A stretch of DNA of 64,000 nt from Nocardioides insulae DSM 17944 (GCF_000422825.1 NZ_AUGU01000016.1:124001-188000), one strand, 5' to 3'. Positions 52,227-61,240 are shown, counted from the stretch's first letter. Notes: generated by a model not told the origin, from the letters alone. A program made the numbers and translations.

Positions 52227-52297
52227 CGGATGACGAGACTCGAACTCGCGACATCGACCTTGGGAAGGTCGCGCTCTACCAACTGAGCTACATCCGC
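52222..52297 (-). tRNA. tRNA-Gly (anticodon CCC), CCA encoded
   Basis: 76 bases including the encoded CCA. On the minus strand the acceptor stem pairs GCGGATG with CATCCGC. The D arm is GCTCAGTTGGTAGAGC, the anticodon stem is CGACC/GGTCG around TTCCCAA (anticodon CCC), and the T arm is GCGAG-TTCGAGT-CTCGT. The discriminator base is T. All four stems close. The 3' half is duplicated immediately downstream. Confidence 0.95.
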
Positions 52298-52329
52298 AGT
52301 GCCGGCTGACCGGCGGTGAGGATGCTACC

Positions 52330-53142
52330 TCACCGGGTCGAGGGGATGTCCATCGGGCGGGCGAGTTCGGGAAATTTCGGGGTGAGACCGTCTCCGGAGG
52401 AGCGGCCGGTGACCCGGCGCCGCACCCAGGGGGCCAGGTGGTCCTTGGTCCACTCCCAGTTGGCGGACCGCTGCTCGCGGCGGGTGAGCACGGGCAGGGG
52501 GCGTGGGGTTGGTGCCGGGAGCGAGTGCCTGATCCCGAGCCGGTCGAGCACCTTGACGGCCATCAGCTCGTGGCCAGGCGCGGCCATGTGCAGGCGGTCG
52601 AGGTCCCACCACCCCCAGTCGTCGTACTCGCGCATCCGCCAGAAGTCCACGATGGTGGCACCGTGCCGGTCGGCGCTCTCGCGGACGAGTTCGTTGTAGT
52701 AGGCGAACCGCCCCCGCATCGGCTTGTACATCGCCGAGCCCTGCCCGCTGAAGGCGGTCCACACCAGCACCGTGGCGCCGTTCGCTCGCAGTTGGCCGAT
52801 CGCCCGGTCGTAGTGGGTCATCAGGGTGTCGATGTCGACCCGGGGGCGGAGGATGTCATTGCCGCCCGCGTAGATCGTCACCAGGTCGGGCTCCAGCGCG
52901 AGCGCCGGCCGGAGCTGCTCGGCGAGGATCTGGGGGAGCTTGCGGCCGCGGATGGCGAGGTTGGCGTAGCGGAAGCGATCGTCCTGCCCGGCGAGCTGCG
53001 CCGCGACCCGGTCCGCCCAACCCCGAACGCCGTTGGGGCGACCCGGATCGGGGTCGCCGACACCTTCGGTGAAGGAGTCCCCGAGGGCGACGTACCGCTG
53101 GAACCGACCGGGGATCAGAGCGTCGAGCACCATGGCCTCCAT
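52330..53142 (-). CDS. SGNH/GDSL-type hydrolase
   Basis: 270 residues. Block [14 protein letters not shown] (nucleophile Ser), block [16 protein letters not shown] and TIYAGGNDI, and block [15 protein letters not shown] (catalytic Asp and His) define an SGNH hydrolase. No signal peptide, so it is probably a cytoplasmic esterase/lipase-like enzyme of unknown substrate, as for the very similar actinobacterial family members. The C-terminus (about 215-270) is basic and non-conserved. It diverges from dcd over 71 bases; ATG 53142 or 53133 is possible. Confidence 0.85.
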   Translation of the reverse strand: MEAMVLDALIPGRFQRYVALGDSFTEGVGDPDPGRPNGVRGWADRVAAQLAGQDDRFRYANLAIRGRKLPQILAEQLRPALALEPDLVTIYAGGNDILRPRVDIDTLMTHYDRAIGQLRANGATVLVWTAFSGQGSAMYKPMRGRFAYYNELVRESADRHGATIVDFWRMREYDDWGWWDLDRLHMAAPGHELMAVKVLDRLGIRHSLPAPTPRPLPVLTRREQRSANWEWTKDHLAPWVRRRVTGRSSGDGLTPKFPELARPMDIPSTR

Positions 53143-53200
53143 TGTGCGCTCCGGGAGCCCGGCGCATGGTCGCGGGGGTACGTCGAGCGGCCGGGGCAGG

Positions 53201-53206
53201 TAGGTT
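53201..53206 (+). promoter_or_regulatory. -10 box for a leaderless start (dcd)
   Basis: TAGGTT is followed by 7 bases and the GTG at 53214; there is no ribosome binding site. The start matches the family N-terminus, so the leaderless reading is well supported. Confidence 0.55.
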
Positions 53207-53213
53207 GTGCGGC

Positions 53214-53789
53214 GTGCTGCTGAGCGACCGCGACATCCTCGCCGAGATCGACGCCGGCCGGATCCGGCTGGACCCGTACGACCCGGCGATGATGCAACCC
53301 TCCAGCATCGACGTGCGCCTCGACCGCTTCTTCCGGGTCTTCGAGAACCACAAGTACCCCCATATCGACCCGGCCGCCGACCAGACCGATCTCACCCGCG
53401 AGGTGGAGCCGGACGGCGACGAGCCCTTCATCCTGCACCCCGGAGAGTTCGTGCTGGGGTCGACCTTCGAGGTCGTGACGCTGCCCGACGACGTGGCCGC
53501 CCGGGTCGAGGGGAAGTCGTCGCTGGGCCGCCTCGGGCTGTTGACCCACGCGACCGCGGGTTTCGTCGACCCCGGGTTCTCCGGGCACGTGACCCTGGAG
53601 CTGGCCAACGTCGCGACCCTCCCGATCAAGCTCTACCCCGGGATGAAGATCGGCCAGTTCTGCTTCTTCCGGCTCTCCTCGCCCAGCGACCACCCCTACG
53701 GCTCGGCGAAGTACGGCTCGCGCTACCAGGGTCAGCGGGGCCCGACGCCATCCCGGTCGTTCCAGAACTTCCACCGCACCCCGATCTAG
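53214..53789 (+). CDS. dcd: dCTP deaminase
   Basis: 191 residues, the expected length. [22 protein letters not shown] at the N-terminus, [51 protein letters not shown] (catalytic Glu/Ser-rich region), [19 protein letters not shown] and the C-terminal [13 protein letters not shown] lid are all conserved. It deaminates dCTP to dUTP; many actinobacterial enzymes are bifunctional and continue to dUMP, which I cannot decide here. It supplies thymidylate precursors. The kinase gene at 53799 follows by 9 bases. Confidence 0.93.
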   Translation: MLLSDRDILAEIDAGRIRLDPYDPAMMQPSSIDVRLDRFFRVFENHKYPHIDPAADQTDLTREVEPDGDEPFILHPGEFVLGSTFEVVTLPDDVAARVEGKSSLGRLGLLTHATAGFVDPGFSGHVTLELANVATLPIKLYPGMKIGQFCFFRLSSPSDHPYGSAKYGSRYQGQRGPTPSRSFQNFHRTPI

Positions 53790-53798
53790 GACACCCGG

Positions 53799-54836
53799 AT
53801 GCAGGTCTTCGGCGGTCGCTACGAACTCCTCGACCCCATCGCCGAAGGCGGCATGGGGTCGGTGTGGCGCGTACACGACCGCAAGGACGGCCAGGTCAAG
53901 GCGGCCAAGCTGCTGCGACAGATCGACGCGTCCTCGTTGCTGAGATTCATGCGGGAGCAGTCCACCCGGATCCACCACCCGCACGTGGTCACCCCGATGT
54001 CGTGGGCCGGCGAGGACGACGTGGTCCTGTTCACCATGCCGCTGGTTCGCGGCGGCTCGGTCGCCGGCCTGATCACGACCTACGGCGCCCTGCCGGAGCC
54101 CTGGGTGAGCGCCGTCCTGGACCAGTTGCTGGCCGGGCTCGCCGCCGTCCACGAGGCGGGTGTCGTCCACCGCGACGTGAAACCGGCCAACCTGCTCCTC
54201 GAGCCCACAGGTGCGGCCAGGCCGATCGTCCGGCTCACCGACTTCGGCATCGCGGCGCCGCTGGGGGAGCCCCGGCTCACCCGGGTCTCCCAGTCGGTCG
54301 GGACCACCGGCTACATGGCCCCCGAGGTCGAACTCGGTGCCGAGCCCGATCCGGCCCAGGACGTGTACGGCGCCGCCACGGTCGGGCTGGAGATGCTCAC
54401 CGGCAGACGGCCGCCGTTCGACCTCGGGTCTGGGCCCGTCGGACGGCTCCAGGACCTACTCGTCACCGCCCGGGCCGAGGACCCTGCCCGGCGTCCCACC
54501 GTGGCGCAGTTCCGGGAGGCCCTGGGCGAGCTGGCGACCGCCGGATCCTGGGATCCGGCGGGGGTGTTCGTCGCAGACCAGTTCGCTGCGCCGGGGGCCC
54601 CGTCCGGCCCGAGCGGACCGCCTCCGTCGGCGTCGGGACCGCGACCCTCGTCGGGGCCGCGGTCCGGCCCGCTTCCGGGGCCCGTCAGCGGGCCACCGTC
54701 CGGGCCGCGGCGGCCGACACGGGCCGAGACCCAGGTGCGGGCCGCGGACGAGCACAGGTCGAGCCTGCTCCTGCCGATGCTGCTCGCGGGAGCCGGACTC
54801 CTCCTGCTGCTGGCAGCGATCATCGTCGTGCTCTGA
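53799..54836 (+). CDS. serine/threonine protein kinase with C-terminal membrane anchor
   Basis: 345 residues. Glycine loop IAEGGMGSVW, ATP Lys37 in VKAAKLL, catalytic loop HRDVKPAN (Asp126), DFGIAAP (Asp148), GTTGYMAPE and a short C-lobe. A Pro/Ser/Gly-rich linker (about 255-310) leads to a single helix at the extreme C-terminus (LLLPMLLAGAGLLLLLAAIIVVL), with essentially no extracellular sensor domain. It is a Hanks-type kinase of the bacterial Pkn group, tethered to the inner membrane face. It follows dcd by 9 bases, so they may be co-transcribed. Its end is 24 bases from the convergent VWA gene. Confidence 0.9.
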   Translation: MQVFGGRYELLDPIAEGGMGSVWRVHDRKDGQVKAAKLLRQIDASSLLRFMREQSTRIHHPHVVTPMSWAGEDDVVLFTMPLVRGGSVAGLITTYGALPEPWVSAVLDQLLAGLAAVHEAGVVHRDVKPANLLLEPTGAARPIVRLTDFGIAAPLGEPRLTRVSQSVGTTGYMAPEVELGAEPDPAQDVYGAATVGLEMLTGRRPPFDLGSGPVGRLQDLLVTARAEDPARRPTVAQFREALGELATAGSWDPAGVFVADQFAAPGAPSGPSGPPPSASGPRPSSGPRSGPLPGPVSGPPSGPRRPTRAETQVRAADEHRSSLLLPMLLAGAGLLLLLAAIIVVL

Positions 54837-54860
54837 CCGCCCGAGGGCAGGGGTCGGGGA

Positions 54861-56846
54861 TCAGTGCGAACGGCGCCGCGAGCGCAGCAGGAGCAGTACG
54901 CCGGCGCCGAGCAGGGCCGCGACCCCGAGCGTGCCGAGGCTCCCGGCCGCGACCAGCTTGACCGTCGAGGGTCCGGGTTCGTCGGTGGCGGTGGCCGGCT
55001 CGCCGGCCTCCGCGGAGGCGCTGGGCTCCTCGGTGGGGGCAGCCGGGTCCTCGGTCGGCTCCTCGGTGGGGGACGCCGACGGTGAGGGGACGGGAGTGGC
55101 CAGACCCTCCTCGGCGTAGTCCGGTGCGCCCTCCCCGGCAGTGCCGGGCCTGCTCACGATCAGATCGTAGGTGAGCTCGTAGGTGGTCCGGGTCGCCTCG
55201 TCGCTCAGCTGGACGGCCACGTAGTAGTCACCGGACGTGTCGGCCGCCCGGACGTCGGCCAGGTAGGTCTCGCGGTTGAGATAGCGGACCGGCGCGGTGG
55301 TGGCTCCGATGCGCGACTCATCGTCGATCCCGTAGAGGTTGGTGGTGTTGCTGATCGAGTCACCGGACACGTCGGAGACAGAGGTCAGATCGGCATCGGC
55401 GCGATACGGGTCGTACAGCTCGACCCTGAGATCGGAGTCGGGGGCGACCACGTCGGCGAGCTTCGGAGCGGCGTGCAGCCGCACCTCGGTCTGCAGCCGC
55501 TGGCCCCAGTCGAGCGGCACCCGGAAGAGCTGGATCTCGCCGGGCACGATGGTGCGGCGGTAGGCGTTGTCCTCCAGTTCCACGGCGTCGGCGAAGGAGC
55601 TGCCGAAGCCGGTGTCGACGGGATCCTGCTCGTTCGGGACGTTGTCCCACAGCACGTCCTCGTGCTCCGCGGCAGGGGGGAGCCCGTCGTACGACGCGAG
55701 CGGCGGCTCCTCGCCCACCACGATCTCCAGCGGGGTGTCGCCCTTCGAGCGGCCGTCGGTGACCTCCAGGGTCAGCACCAGTTGGTCGGAGGTGAAGCAC
55801 TCGTCCTGGTAGGCGGCCTCGCTGCTGAGGACGGCCCCGTGCAGGAGTCGGTTGCGGTTGTTGTCCTCATAGGCGTCGTTCTCGGCGGTCGAGCTGCCAC
55901 ACTCCGCGCCCGCCCCGGTGCTCAGGGTGAGGTCGAGGCTCTGGTCGGCGTAGGGCTGGGCAGTGAGGCCGACGCGCAGGGTGGAACCGGGGATGGTGCG
56001 GTCGAGCAGGTAGAACCGCTTCGCCGAGGTGACCGGCATGGTGTCGGCGTAGGTGCCCTCGGTCAGCACCGGCGCCTCGGAGATGTTCTCGGTGCCGGTG
56101 ACGGGGTCACCGGTCGCGGCGTAGGGCTGCATGGCGCGCTCGCTGATCCGCGTCATCGTGCTCTCCATCTCGGCGGCGTCCGCGGCGTCGTAGTAGGTGC
56201 CGCCGCCCTTCTCGGCGACGCACTGCAACTGCTCGCGGGCCTTGCCCGAGACCGACATCCCGACCACGTCGATCTGGACGTCGACACCATCGGCCGCGAT
56301 GTCGGCGGCCACCTGGCACGGATCGGGGGAGCAGGTCGACTCCCCGTCGGAGACCAGCACGATCGAACGCTTGCCCTCACCGCCGATGTCGGCGGCGGCG
56401 GCACGCAGCGCGGCGGGGATAGGGGTCTCGCCGTACGGCTTGTACGACGCGACCGCCTGCTCCATCTCGGCGCGGTTGTCGGTGCCCGGTTCCACCACGA
56501 CCCGGGTGTCCTGGCAGGCGCCAGGGTCCTTGGCGGCGAAGACCTCCGAGCCGAAGACGCGCAGCCCGACGTACGCCTCCTCGGGCAGGGCATCGATGAC
56601 GGTGGCGAGCGCCTGCCTGGCCTGGTCGATCTTGGTGCTGCCGCCGGCCTTCTCCGCCATCGAACCCGAGGAGTCGAGCACCAGCATCATCCGGCCGTAG
56701 TCGGTGTCGACCTCGGTGCCCGAGGAGGTGTCGGTGGCCTCGCCGGACGGGTCGTCGGCCTGCGCGGGGACGGCGGTGAGGGCGAGCAGGAGCAGGACGG
56801 CCGAGGCGAGCACGCCGGGCAGGCCGACGCGGGCGGGGGTGGGCAT
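54861..56846 (-). CDS. exported VWA-domain protein with C-terminal membrane anchor
   Basis: 661 residues. Signal peptide 1-30 (LLLLALTAVPAQA). The von Willebrand A domain (about 50-240) has the MIDAS motif LDSSGSMAE (Asp58, Ser60, Ser62) and IVLVSDGEST. A long beta-rich middle region of unknown fold follows (about 240-590). The end is an acidic Pro/Glu-rich stalk (SASPTEEPTEDPAAPTEEP) and a C-terminal helix plus RRRSH, resembling a membrane-anchored surface adhesin or sensor. Four or more Cys occur in the VWA domain. It diverges from the siderophore-interacting protein gene. Ligand unknown. Confidence 0.82.
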   Translation of the reverse strand: MPTPARVGLPGVLASAVLLLLALTAVPAQADDPSGEATDTSSGTEVDTDYGRMMLVLDSSGSMAEKAGGSTKIDQARQALATVIDALPEEAYVGLRVFGSEVFAAKDPGACQDTRVVVEPGTDNRAEMEQAVASYKPYGETPIPAALRAAAADIGGEGKRSIVLVSDGESTCSPDPCQVAADIAADGVDVQIDVVGMSVSGKAREQLQCVAEKGGGTYYDAADAAEMESTMTRISERAMQPYAATGDPVTGTENISEAPVLTEGTYADTMPVTSAKRFYLLDRTIPGSTLRVGLTAQPYADQSLDLTLSTGAGAECGSSTAENDAYEDNNRNRLLHGAVLSSEAAYQDECFTSDQLVLTLEVTDGRSKGDTPLEIVVGEEPPLASYDGLPPAAEHEDVLWDNVPNEQDPVDTGFGSSFADAVELEDNAYRRTIVPGEIQLFRVPLDWGQRLQTEVRLHAAPKLADVVAPDSDLRVELYDPYRADADLTSVSDVSGDSISNTTNLYGIDDESRIGATTAPVRYLNRETYLADVRAADTSGDYYVAVQLSDEATRTTYELTYDLIVSRPGTAGEGAPDYAEEGLATPVPSPSASPTEEPTEDPAAPTEEPSASAEAGEPATATDEPGPSTVKLVAAGSLGTLGVAALLGAGVLLLLRSRRRSH

Positions 56847-56947
56847 GGCGGGGTTCTCTTCCGGGGGGAGACGGACAGCGGGATCGTCCTACCCGCCCGG
56901 CCCGGGTCCTAATCGTGGACCCTCGATTCACCGCGAGGCGATTCGAC

Positions 56948-56967
56948 TGGTTAGGCTTTCCTAACCA
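56948..56967. promoter_or_regulatory. IdeR/DtxR-type iron box
   Basis: TGGTTAGGCTTTCCTAACCA is a perfect 8+4+8 palindrome resembling the actinobacterial iron box (TTAGGTTAGGCTAACCTAA). It is 89 bases upstream of the siderophore-interacting protein start and about 100 bases from the divergent VWA gene start, so Fe(II)-loaded IdeR should repress at least the former. Confidence 0.75.
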
Positions 56968-57055
56968 ACCTGGGACGTCAATGCGCGTTGAAGCGGTCGA
57001 GCTCACCCGCGGGTGGCTCGGCCGAGGACCGCCCAGTTCCGCCGAGAGGATTCCC

Positions 57056-57952
57056 GTGCTCATCGAAGTCACCGCCACTGCCGTACACCGGCTCTCTCCG
57101 TCCTTCGTCCGGGTCGAGTTGGGCGCCGCCGGCCTGGCCGACTTCGGGGTGGAGGGACCCACCTACGACCAGCGGATCAAGCTGATCTTCCCCAACGAGG
57201 CCGGCGAGCTCCCGCAGGGTCTGGGGGAGGCCACCTGGTGGCAGGACTACCTCGCCCTGCCCGAGGACGAGCGCGGCAGCATCCGCACCTACACGATCCG
57301 CGAGGTCCTCGGGACCGGGGCCGACACCAGGCTGGTCGTCGACATCGTCGTCCACCCCGCCCCGCACGGGCCGGGCTCGAGCTGGGCGCTCGCCGCCGAG
57401 GTCGGGTCGCGGCTGCTGGTCGTGTGCCCGCGCAAGGGGGAGTACATGGGAGGGATCGAGTTCGCGCCCGATTCGCTCGAGCGACTCCTGCTCGTCGGCG
57501 ACGAGTCGGCGCTGCCGGCCATCGCGGCGATCGTCGAGCAGTTGCCTGTTCATGCCCGCGGTACGGCGTTCGTGGAGGTGCCCCGCGCGGACGACGTCCA
57601 GCAGATCTCCGGCCCCGACGGGGTGGAGATCGTCTGGTTGCCTCGTGACGAGGCACCGGTGGGGCAGCGGATGCACGAGGCGACGGTCGCGCACCTCGGT
57701 GCGGTGGCGGCACTCCCCAGCGTGGCCGACGACGAGGTCGAGGTCGGGCTGTGGGAAACGCCGGAGTATTCGTCCTCCGGTGAGGAGATCGCGGATCTCC
57801 CGCACGAGCACAGTGCGCTCTACGCCTGGATCGCGGGAGAGTCGAAGGCCGTCACCGGGCTGCGCCGCGTGCTGGTCAAGGACATCGGCCTGGACCGCTC
57901 GCAGGTCGCCTTCATGGGTTACTGGCGCGAGGGCGTCGCGATGCGCGCCTGA
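57056..57952 (+). CDS. siderophore-interacting protein (ferric-siderophore reductase)
   Basis: 298 residues from a GTG at 57056, chosen because GAGAGGA lies 5 bases upstream and homologues start near this residue; the frame is open further upstream. The FAD domain has SIRTYTIREV (RxYT motif) and GPGSSWAL; the NAD(P)H domain has LLLVGDESALPAIAAIVEQLP, and the C-terminal MGYWREG matches the SIP/ViuB family (FxGYWRxG). It releases iron from imported ferric siderophores by reduction. The iron box upstream supports induction under iron starvation. Its end is 16 bases from the convergent DUF4097 gene. Confidence 0.9.
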   Translation: MLIEVTATAVHRLSPSFVRVELGAAGLADFGVEGPTYDQRIKLIFPNEAGELPQGLGEATWWQDYLALPEDERGSIRTYTIREVLGTGADTRLVVDIVVHPAPHGPGSSWALAAEVGSRLLVVCPRKGEYMGGIEFAPDSLERLLLVGDESALPAIAAIVEQLPVHARGTAFVEVPRADDVQQISGPDGVEIVWLPRDEAPVGQRMHEATVAHLGAVAALPSVADDEVEVGLWETPEYSSSGEEIADLPHEHSALYAWIAGESKAVTGLRRVLVKDIGLDRSQVAFMGYWREGVAMRA

Positions 57953-57968
57953 TCCCGGCGTCCCGCCC

Positions 57969-58799
57969 TCAGCGCCCCGCCAGGCTGATGTCGCCACTGA
58001 CGGTGCGCAGCCGAAGTTCCACATGCTCCTGACCCTCCGCGGGCGCGCCCGTGGGCTGGAGGGCGGACTCGATGCGCCCGCTGACGGTGGTGATGTCGGT
58101 CCACACGGGTACGCCGGTGGGCACCCCGATCCTGACGTCGCCGGAAGCGCCCTTGGTGCTGACCCGACCGCGGTGGACGCAGGTGAGCTCCAGGTCCCCG
58201 CTGCCGGTCTTGAGCACGACGTCCTGGCCGAACGACTCGGCGATCCGGAGGCTGCCGCTCCCGGTCTTGACCTGGACGGGGCCTGTCGCCCTGCCGATCT
58301 CGGCGTCGCCGGACCCCGTCGAGACCACGACCGAGCGGGCCGTCGTACCCAGCGAGCAGTCGCCGCTGCCGCTCTTCACCCGAACGTCGCCGACGGCCTC
58401 GGCGACGCGGACGTCCCCTGAGCCGCTGCTGGCGACCAGGGAACCCTCGACGCGGTCGAACTCGACCTGACCCGAACCGGACTGGGTCCTGGCCGTGCCG
58501 CAGACGCCGGCGACCCGGACCTCCGCACTGCCGGTCCTGCTGGTCAGGGTGGACAGGGTCGGCGCCACCACCTGGACGACGAGGTCGGAGCCGGTGAGCC
58601 CCTGCCTCTTCGGGCCGATCACTGCGATGTGGTCCTGGTGCTGCTCGACGCGGCACTGATCCGCATCGCGGCCGGCGACCACCACCGTGGTGCGGTCGGT
58701 GTCGGAGAAGGTGAGGTCGGCGTAGCCCCTGCCCAGTTCGATGTGGAGCTTGATCGGGCCAGGGGTGTGGAAGGAGTGGTCGTACTGCTGGGTCGTCAT
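57969..58799 (-). CDS. DUF4097 family beta-helix repeat protein
   Basis: 276 residues, no signal peptide or membrane helix. From about residue 85 the chain is a repetitive beta-solenoid with a TGSGDxxI-type turn roughly every 20 residues (TGSAEVRVAG, SGSGQVEFDR, SGSGDVRVAE, SGSGDCSLGT, TGSGDAEIGR, TGSGSLRIAE, TGSGDLELTC). This is the DUF4097/adhesin-like solenoid of unknown function. It lies 31 bases downstream of the ribbon-helix-helix gene and is almost certainly co-transcribed with it under the three-repeat operator at 59361. Confidence 0.85.
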   Translation of the reverse strand: MTTQQYDHSFHTPGPIKLHIELGRGYADLTFSDTDRTTVVVAGRDADQCRVEQHQDHIAVIGPKRQGLTGSDLVVQVVAPTLSTLTSRTGSAEVRVAGVCGTARTQSGSGQVEFDRVEGSLVASSGSGDVRVAEAVGDVRVKSGSGDCSLGTTARSVVVSTGSGDAEIGRATGPVQVKTGSGSLRIAESFGQDVVLKTGSGDLELTCVHRGRVSTKGASGDVRIGVPTGVPVWTDITTVSGRIESALQPTGAPAEGQEHVELRLRTVSGDISLAGR

Positions 58800-58830
58800 G
58801 GGGTCTCCTGGTGGTCGGGTGGCGTGCTGG

Positions 58831-59361
58831 TCACAGCCACCCGGTGAGGCGGCGGGGGCCCGAGGTCGGCCGGTCGCCGAGCGGCGGGGGGCTGAAGGAT
58901 GAGGGGGTCGGGTCGGTCGGCCCGGAGGCCGACCCGGTGGCCGCCCGGACGGCGGCGACCAGCCAGGTGTTGAGCGACTGCCCGGCCTGCGCGGCCTCCT
59001 CCTCGGCTCGGGCCTTGAGCGGCTCGGGCAGGCGGAGGGAGACTCGGGCCTGGCCGGCGTCGGTGGTGGCCTCCGGCTCCGTGGTCGAGGGGCGCGACGG
59101 TGCCGTCGGCTGCTCCGGGGCCAGGTGCTGGAGGACGAAGCCGAGGTCGCGACCGTCGAGCCGGACCTCGACGCTGGCGTCGGGGAGCTCGGCTGAGATC
59201 TCGGCCGCAGCTTGGCCGATCGCCTCCATCAGGGCCAGTCGGGCGGCGGGTTCGATGGCATGGGTGACCCGCTCGATGGCGTCGCGGACCTCGGGGCCGC
59301 CGGCCTCCGCTACCCGGAGGAGATCCCGGCGGAGGGTGTCGGCGTACGGGCTCAGATCCAT
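58831..59361 (-). CDS. ribbon-helix-helix (HicB/Arc-like) regulator
   Basis: 176 residues from the ATG at 59361. The N-terminal half is helical (MDLSPYADTLRRDLLRVAEAGGPEVRDAIERVTHAIEPAARLALMEAIGQAAAEI). A ribbon-helix-helix follows at about 108-143: ARVSLRLPEPLKARAEEEAAQAGQSLNTWLVAAVRAA. The C-terminus is Pro/Ser-rich and disordered. Annotators often label this group HicB-type antitoxin, but no HicA toxin is present; the partner is the DUF4097 gene. Three direct repeats with 11-bp spacing overlap its start codon, the expected operator geometry for autoregulation by an RHH protein. Confidence 0.78.
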   Translation of the reverse strand: MDLSPYADTLRRDLLRVAEAGGPEVRDAIERVTHAIEPAARLALMEAIGQAAAEISAELPDASVEVRLDGRDLGFVLQHLAPEQPTAPSRPSTTEPEATTDAGQARVSLRLPEPLKARAEEEAAQAGQSLNTWLVAAVRAATGSASGPTDPTPSSFSPPPLGDRPTSGPRRLTGWL

Positions 59362-59390
59362 GACGCCATTCTGACGCCAATGTGACGTCA
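59361..59390. promoter_or_regulatory. three-repeat operator of the RHH/DUF4097 operon
   Basis: TGACGCCA (59361), TGACGCCA (59372) and TGACGTCA (59383) are direct repeats with an exact 11-base period, one helical turn apart, overlapping the start codon and leader of the RHH gene. Ribbon-helix-helix dimers typically bind such phased arrays cooperatively. Confidence 0.65.
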
Positions 59391-59461
59391 GATCAAGCCA
59401 GCTTGGTGTCATCTGGCCCGGAGCCATCACCCGAGGCGGCCCAGGTGCTTGACTGCCTCGC

Positions 59462-61240
59462 ATGGCGCTCAGCGGAATCTCGGCTCATGCCGCCACCGTC
59501 GTGGCGGCGCGCGACACGATCATCGACGCGAAGGCAGTCGACTATCTGATCGTCCTCATCTACTTCGCCGTGGTGCTCGGTATCGGCATGGTCGCCAGGC
59601 GCCAGGTCTCCGACTCCGTGGACTTCTTCCTCTCCGGAAGATCGCTCCCTGCCTGGGTCACCGGACTCGCCTTCATCTCCGCCAACCTGGGCGCGGTCGA
59701 GATCATGGGCATGTCGGCCACCGGCGCCGAGATCGGCCTGCCGACGGTGCACTACTTCTGGGTGGGCGCGATCCCGGCGATGCTCTTCCTCGGCGTCGTG
59801 ATGATGCCCTTCTACTACGGCTCCAAGGTGCGGTCGGTCCCCGAGTTCATGTACCGCCGCTTCGGCACCGGCGCGCACCTGGTCAACGCACTCTCCTTCG
59901 CCGTCGCACAGTTGCTCATCGCCGGCATCAACCTCTATCTGCTCGGCTCGATCGTGCACGCCCTGCTGGGCTGGCCGCTGTGGGTGGCGCTGATCGTCGC
60001 GGCGGTCATCGTGCTCTCCTACATCACCTTCGGCGGGCTGTCGGCGGCGATCTACAACGAGGTGCTCCAGTTCTTCGTCATCGTGGCCGCCCTGCTGCCG
60101 CTCACCCTGATCGGCCTCCACCGGGTCGGCGGCTGGCAGGGGGTCCAGGACGGCATCACCGGAGCGGCCAGCGCCAACCCCGACACCGTCGTACCCGCCG
60201 ACCAGCAGCTGAACCCGTGGCCGGGCAACGCGCTGTCCGGCCTGGACAACGACGTGATGTCGGTGATCGGCATCGTCTTCGGCCTCGGGTTCGTGCTCTC
60301 CTTCGGCTACTGGACCACCAACTTCGTCGAGGTGCAGCGGGCGATGGCCTCCAACTCCATCTCCAGTGCCCGGAAGACGCCGATCATCGGCTCCTTCCCG
60401 AAGATGTTCGTCCCGTTCATCACGATCCTCCCCGGCATGATCGCCGCCGTACTCGTCACCGAGATCGCCGACCTCAAGGCCTCCGGCGGCACCGCGGAGA
60501 TCCCGGGCGGATCGGGCGGCAACGTGTCCTACAACGACTCGCTGCTGCTACTGATGCGCGACGTGCTGCCCAACGGCCTGCTGGGCCTGGCCATCGCGGG
60601 ACTCCTCGCCGCGTTCATGGCGGGCATGGCGGCGAACGTGTCGGCGTTCAACACCGTCTTCAGCTACGACCTGTGGGAGCGGTACGTCGTCAAGGACCGT
60701 CCCGACGGCTATTACCTCACCATCGGCCGGCTCGCCACGGTCGGCGCGACCGTGGTCGCGATCTTCACCGCGGCTCTGGCGTCGAACTTCAGCAACATCA
60801 TGGACTACCTGCAAACGCTCTTCGGGTTCTTCAACGCACCCCTGTTCGCGACGTTCATCGTGGGTATGTTCTGGCGCCGGATGACCGCCACCGCGGGCTG
60901 GGTCGGGCTGGTCTCGGGCACCGTGGGCGCGATCATCGTGGCGATCCTGTGCGAGGGCACCCTGGGCTCGCTCAGCATCGGCGTGATCCCGATCGACGGT
61001 CAGGGTGCGGCCTTCCTGGCCGCCGGCGCCGCGTTCGTCGTCGACGTCGTCGTCAGCATCGTGGTCACGTTGTTCACCCGGCCCAAACCCGCCTCCGAAC
61101 TCGTCGGCCTGGTCTACTCGGAGACACCCAAGGAGTCGCTCACCGACCCGGACGAGGCCGGCTACCCGTTCTACCGCCGCACGATCCCGCTCGCCCTGAT
61201 CGCGCTGGTGCTGGTCATCATCCTCAACATCCTCATCTGA
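59462..61240 (+). CDS. sodium:solute symporter family transporter
   Basis: 592 residues with about 13 membrane helices. AVDYLIVLIYFAVVLGIGMVARRQ, then DFFLSGRSLPAWVTGLAFISANLGAVEIMGMSATGAEIGL, carry the conserved SGR and sodium-site region of the SSS (SGLT) family. IGIVFGLGFVLSFGYWTTNFVEVQRAMAS and GLLAAFMAGMAANVSAFNTVFSYDLWERYV are typical of the later helices. It imports a solute with sodium; the substrate (sugar, carboxylate or amino acid) cannot be assigned. A small membrane-protein gene follows by 25 bases. Its ATG lies about 100 bases from the divergent RHH start. Confidence 0.88.
   Translation: MALSGISAHAATVVAARDTIIDAKAVDYLIVLIYFAVVLGIGMVARRQVSDSVDFFLSGRSLPAWVTGLAFISANLGAVEIMGMSATGAEIGLPTVHYFWVGAIPAMLFLGVVMMPFYYGSKVRSVPEFMYRRFGTGAHLVNALSFAVAQLLIAGINLYLLGSIVHALLGWPLWVALIVAAVIVLSYITFGGLSAAIYNEVLQFFVIVAALLPLTLIGLHRVGGWQGVQDGITGAASANPDTVVPADQQLNPWPGNALSGLDNDVMSVIGIVFGLGFVLSFGYWTTNFVEVQRAMASNSISSARKTPIIGSFPKMFVPFITILPGMIAAVLVTEIADLKASGGTAEIPGGSGGNVSYNDSLLLLMRDVLPNGLLGLAIAGLLAAFMAGMAANVSAFNTVFSYDLWERYVVKDRPDGYYLTIGRLATVGATVVAIFTAALASNFSNIMDYLQTLFGFFNAPLFATFIVGMFWRRMTATAGWVGLVSGTVGAIIVAILCEGTLGSLSIGVIPIDGQGAAFLAAGAAFVVDVVVSIVVTLFTRPKPASELVGLVYSETPKESLTDPDEAGYPFYRRTIPLALIALVLVIILNILI

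Noticed and set aside
52099..52297. Integrated prophage or ICE at tRNA-Gly
   Set aside because: Only 79 bases separate the two tRNA 3' copies, and no integrase, relaxase or phage gene is found on either side.
58831..59361. HicAB toxin-antitoxin system
   Set aside because: Only the ribbon-helix-helix half is present; no small HicA-like toxin gene lies on either side.
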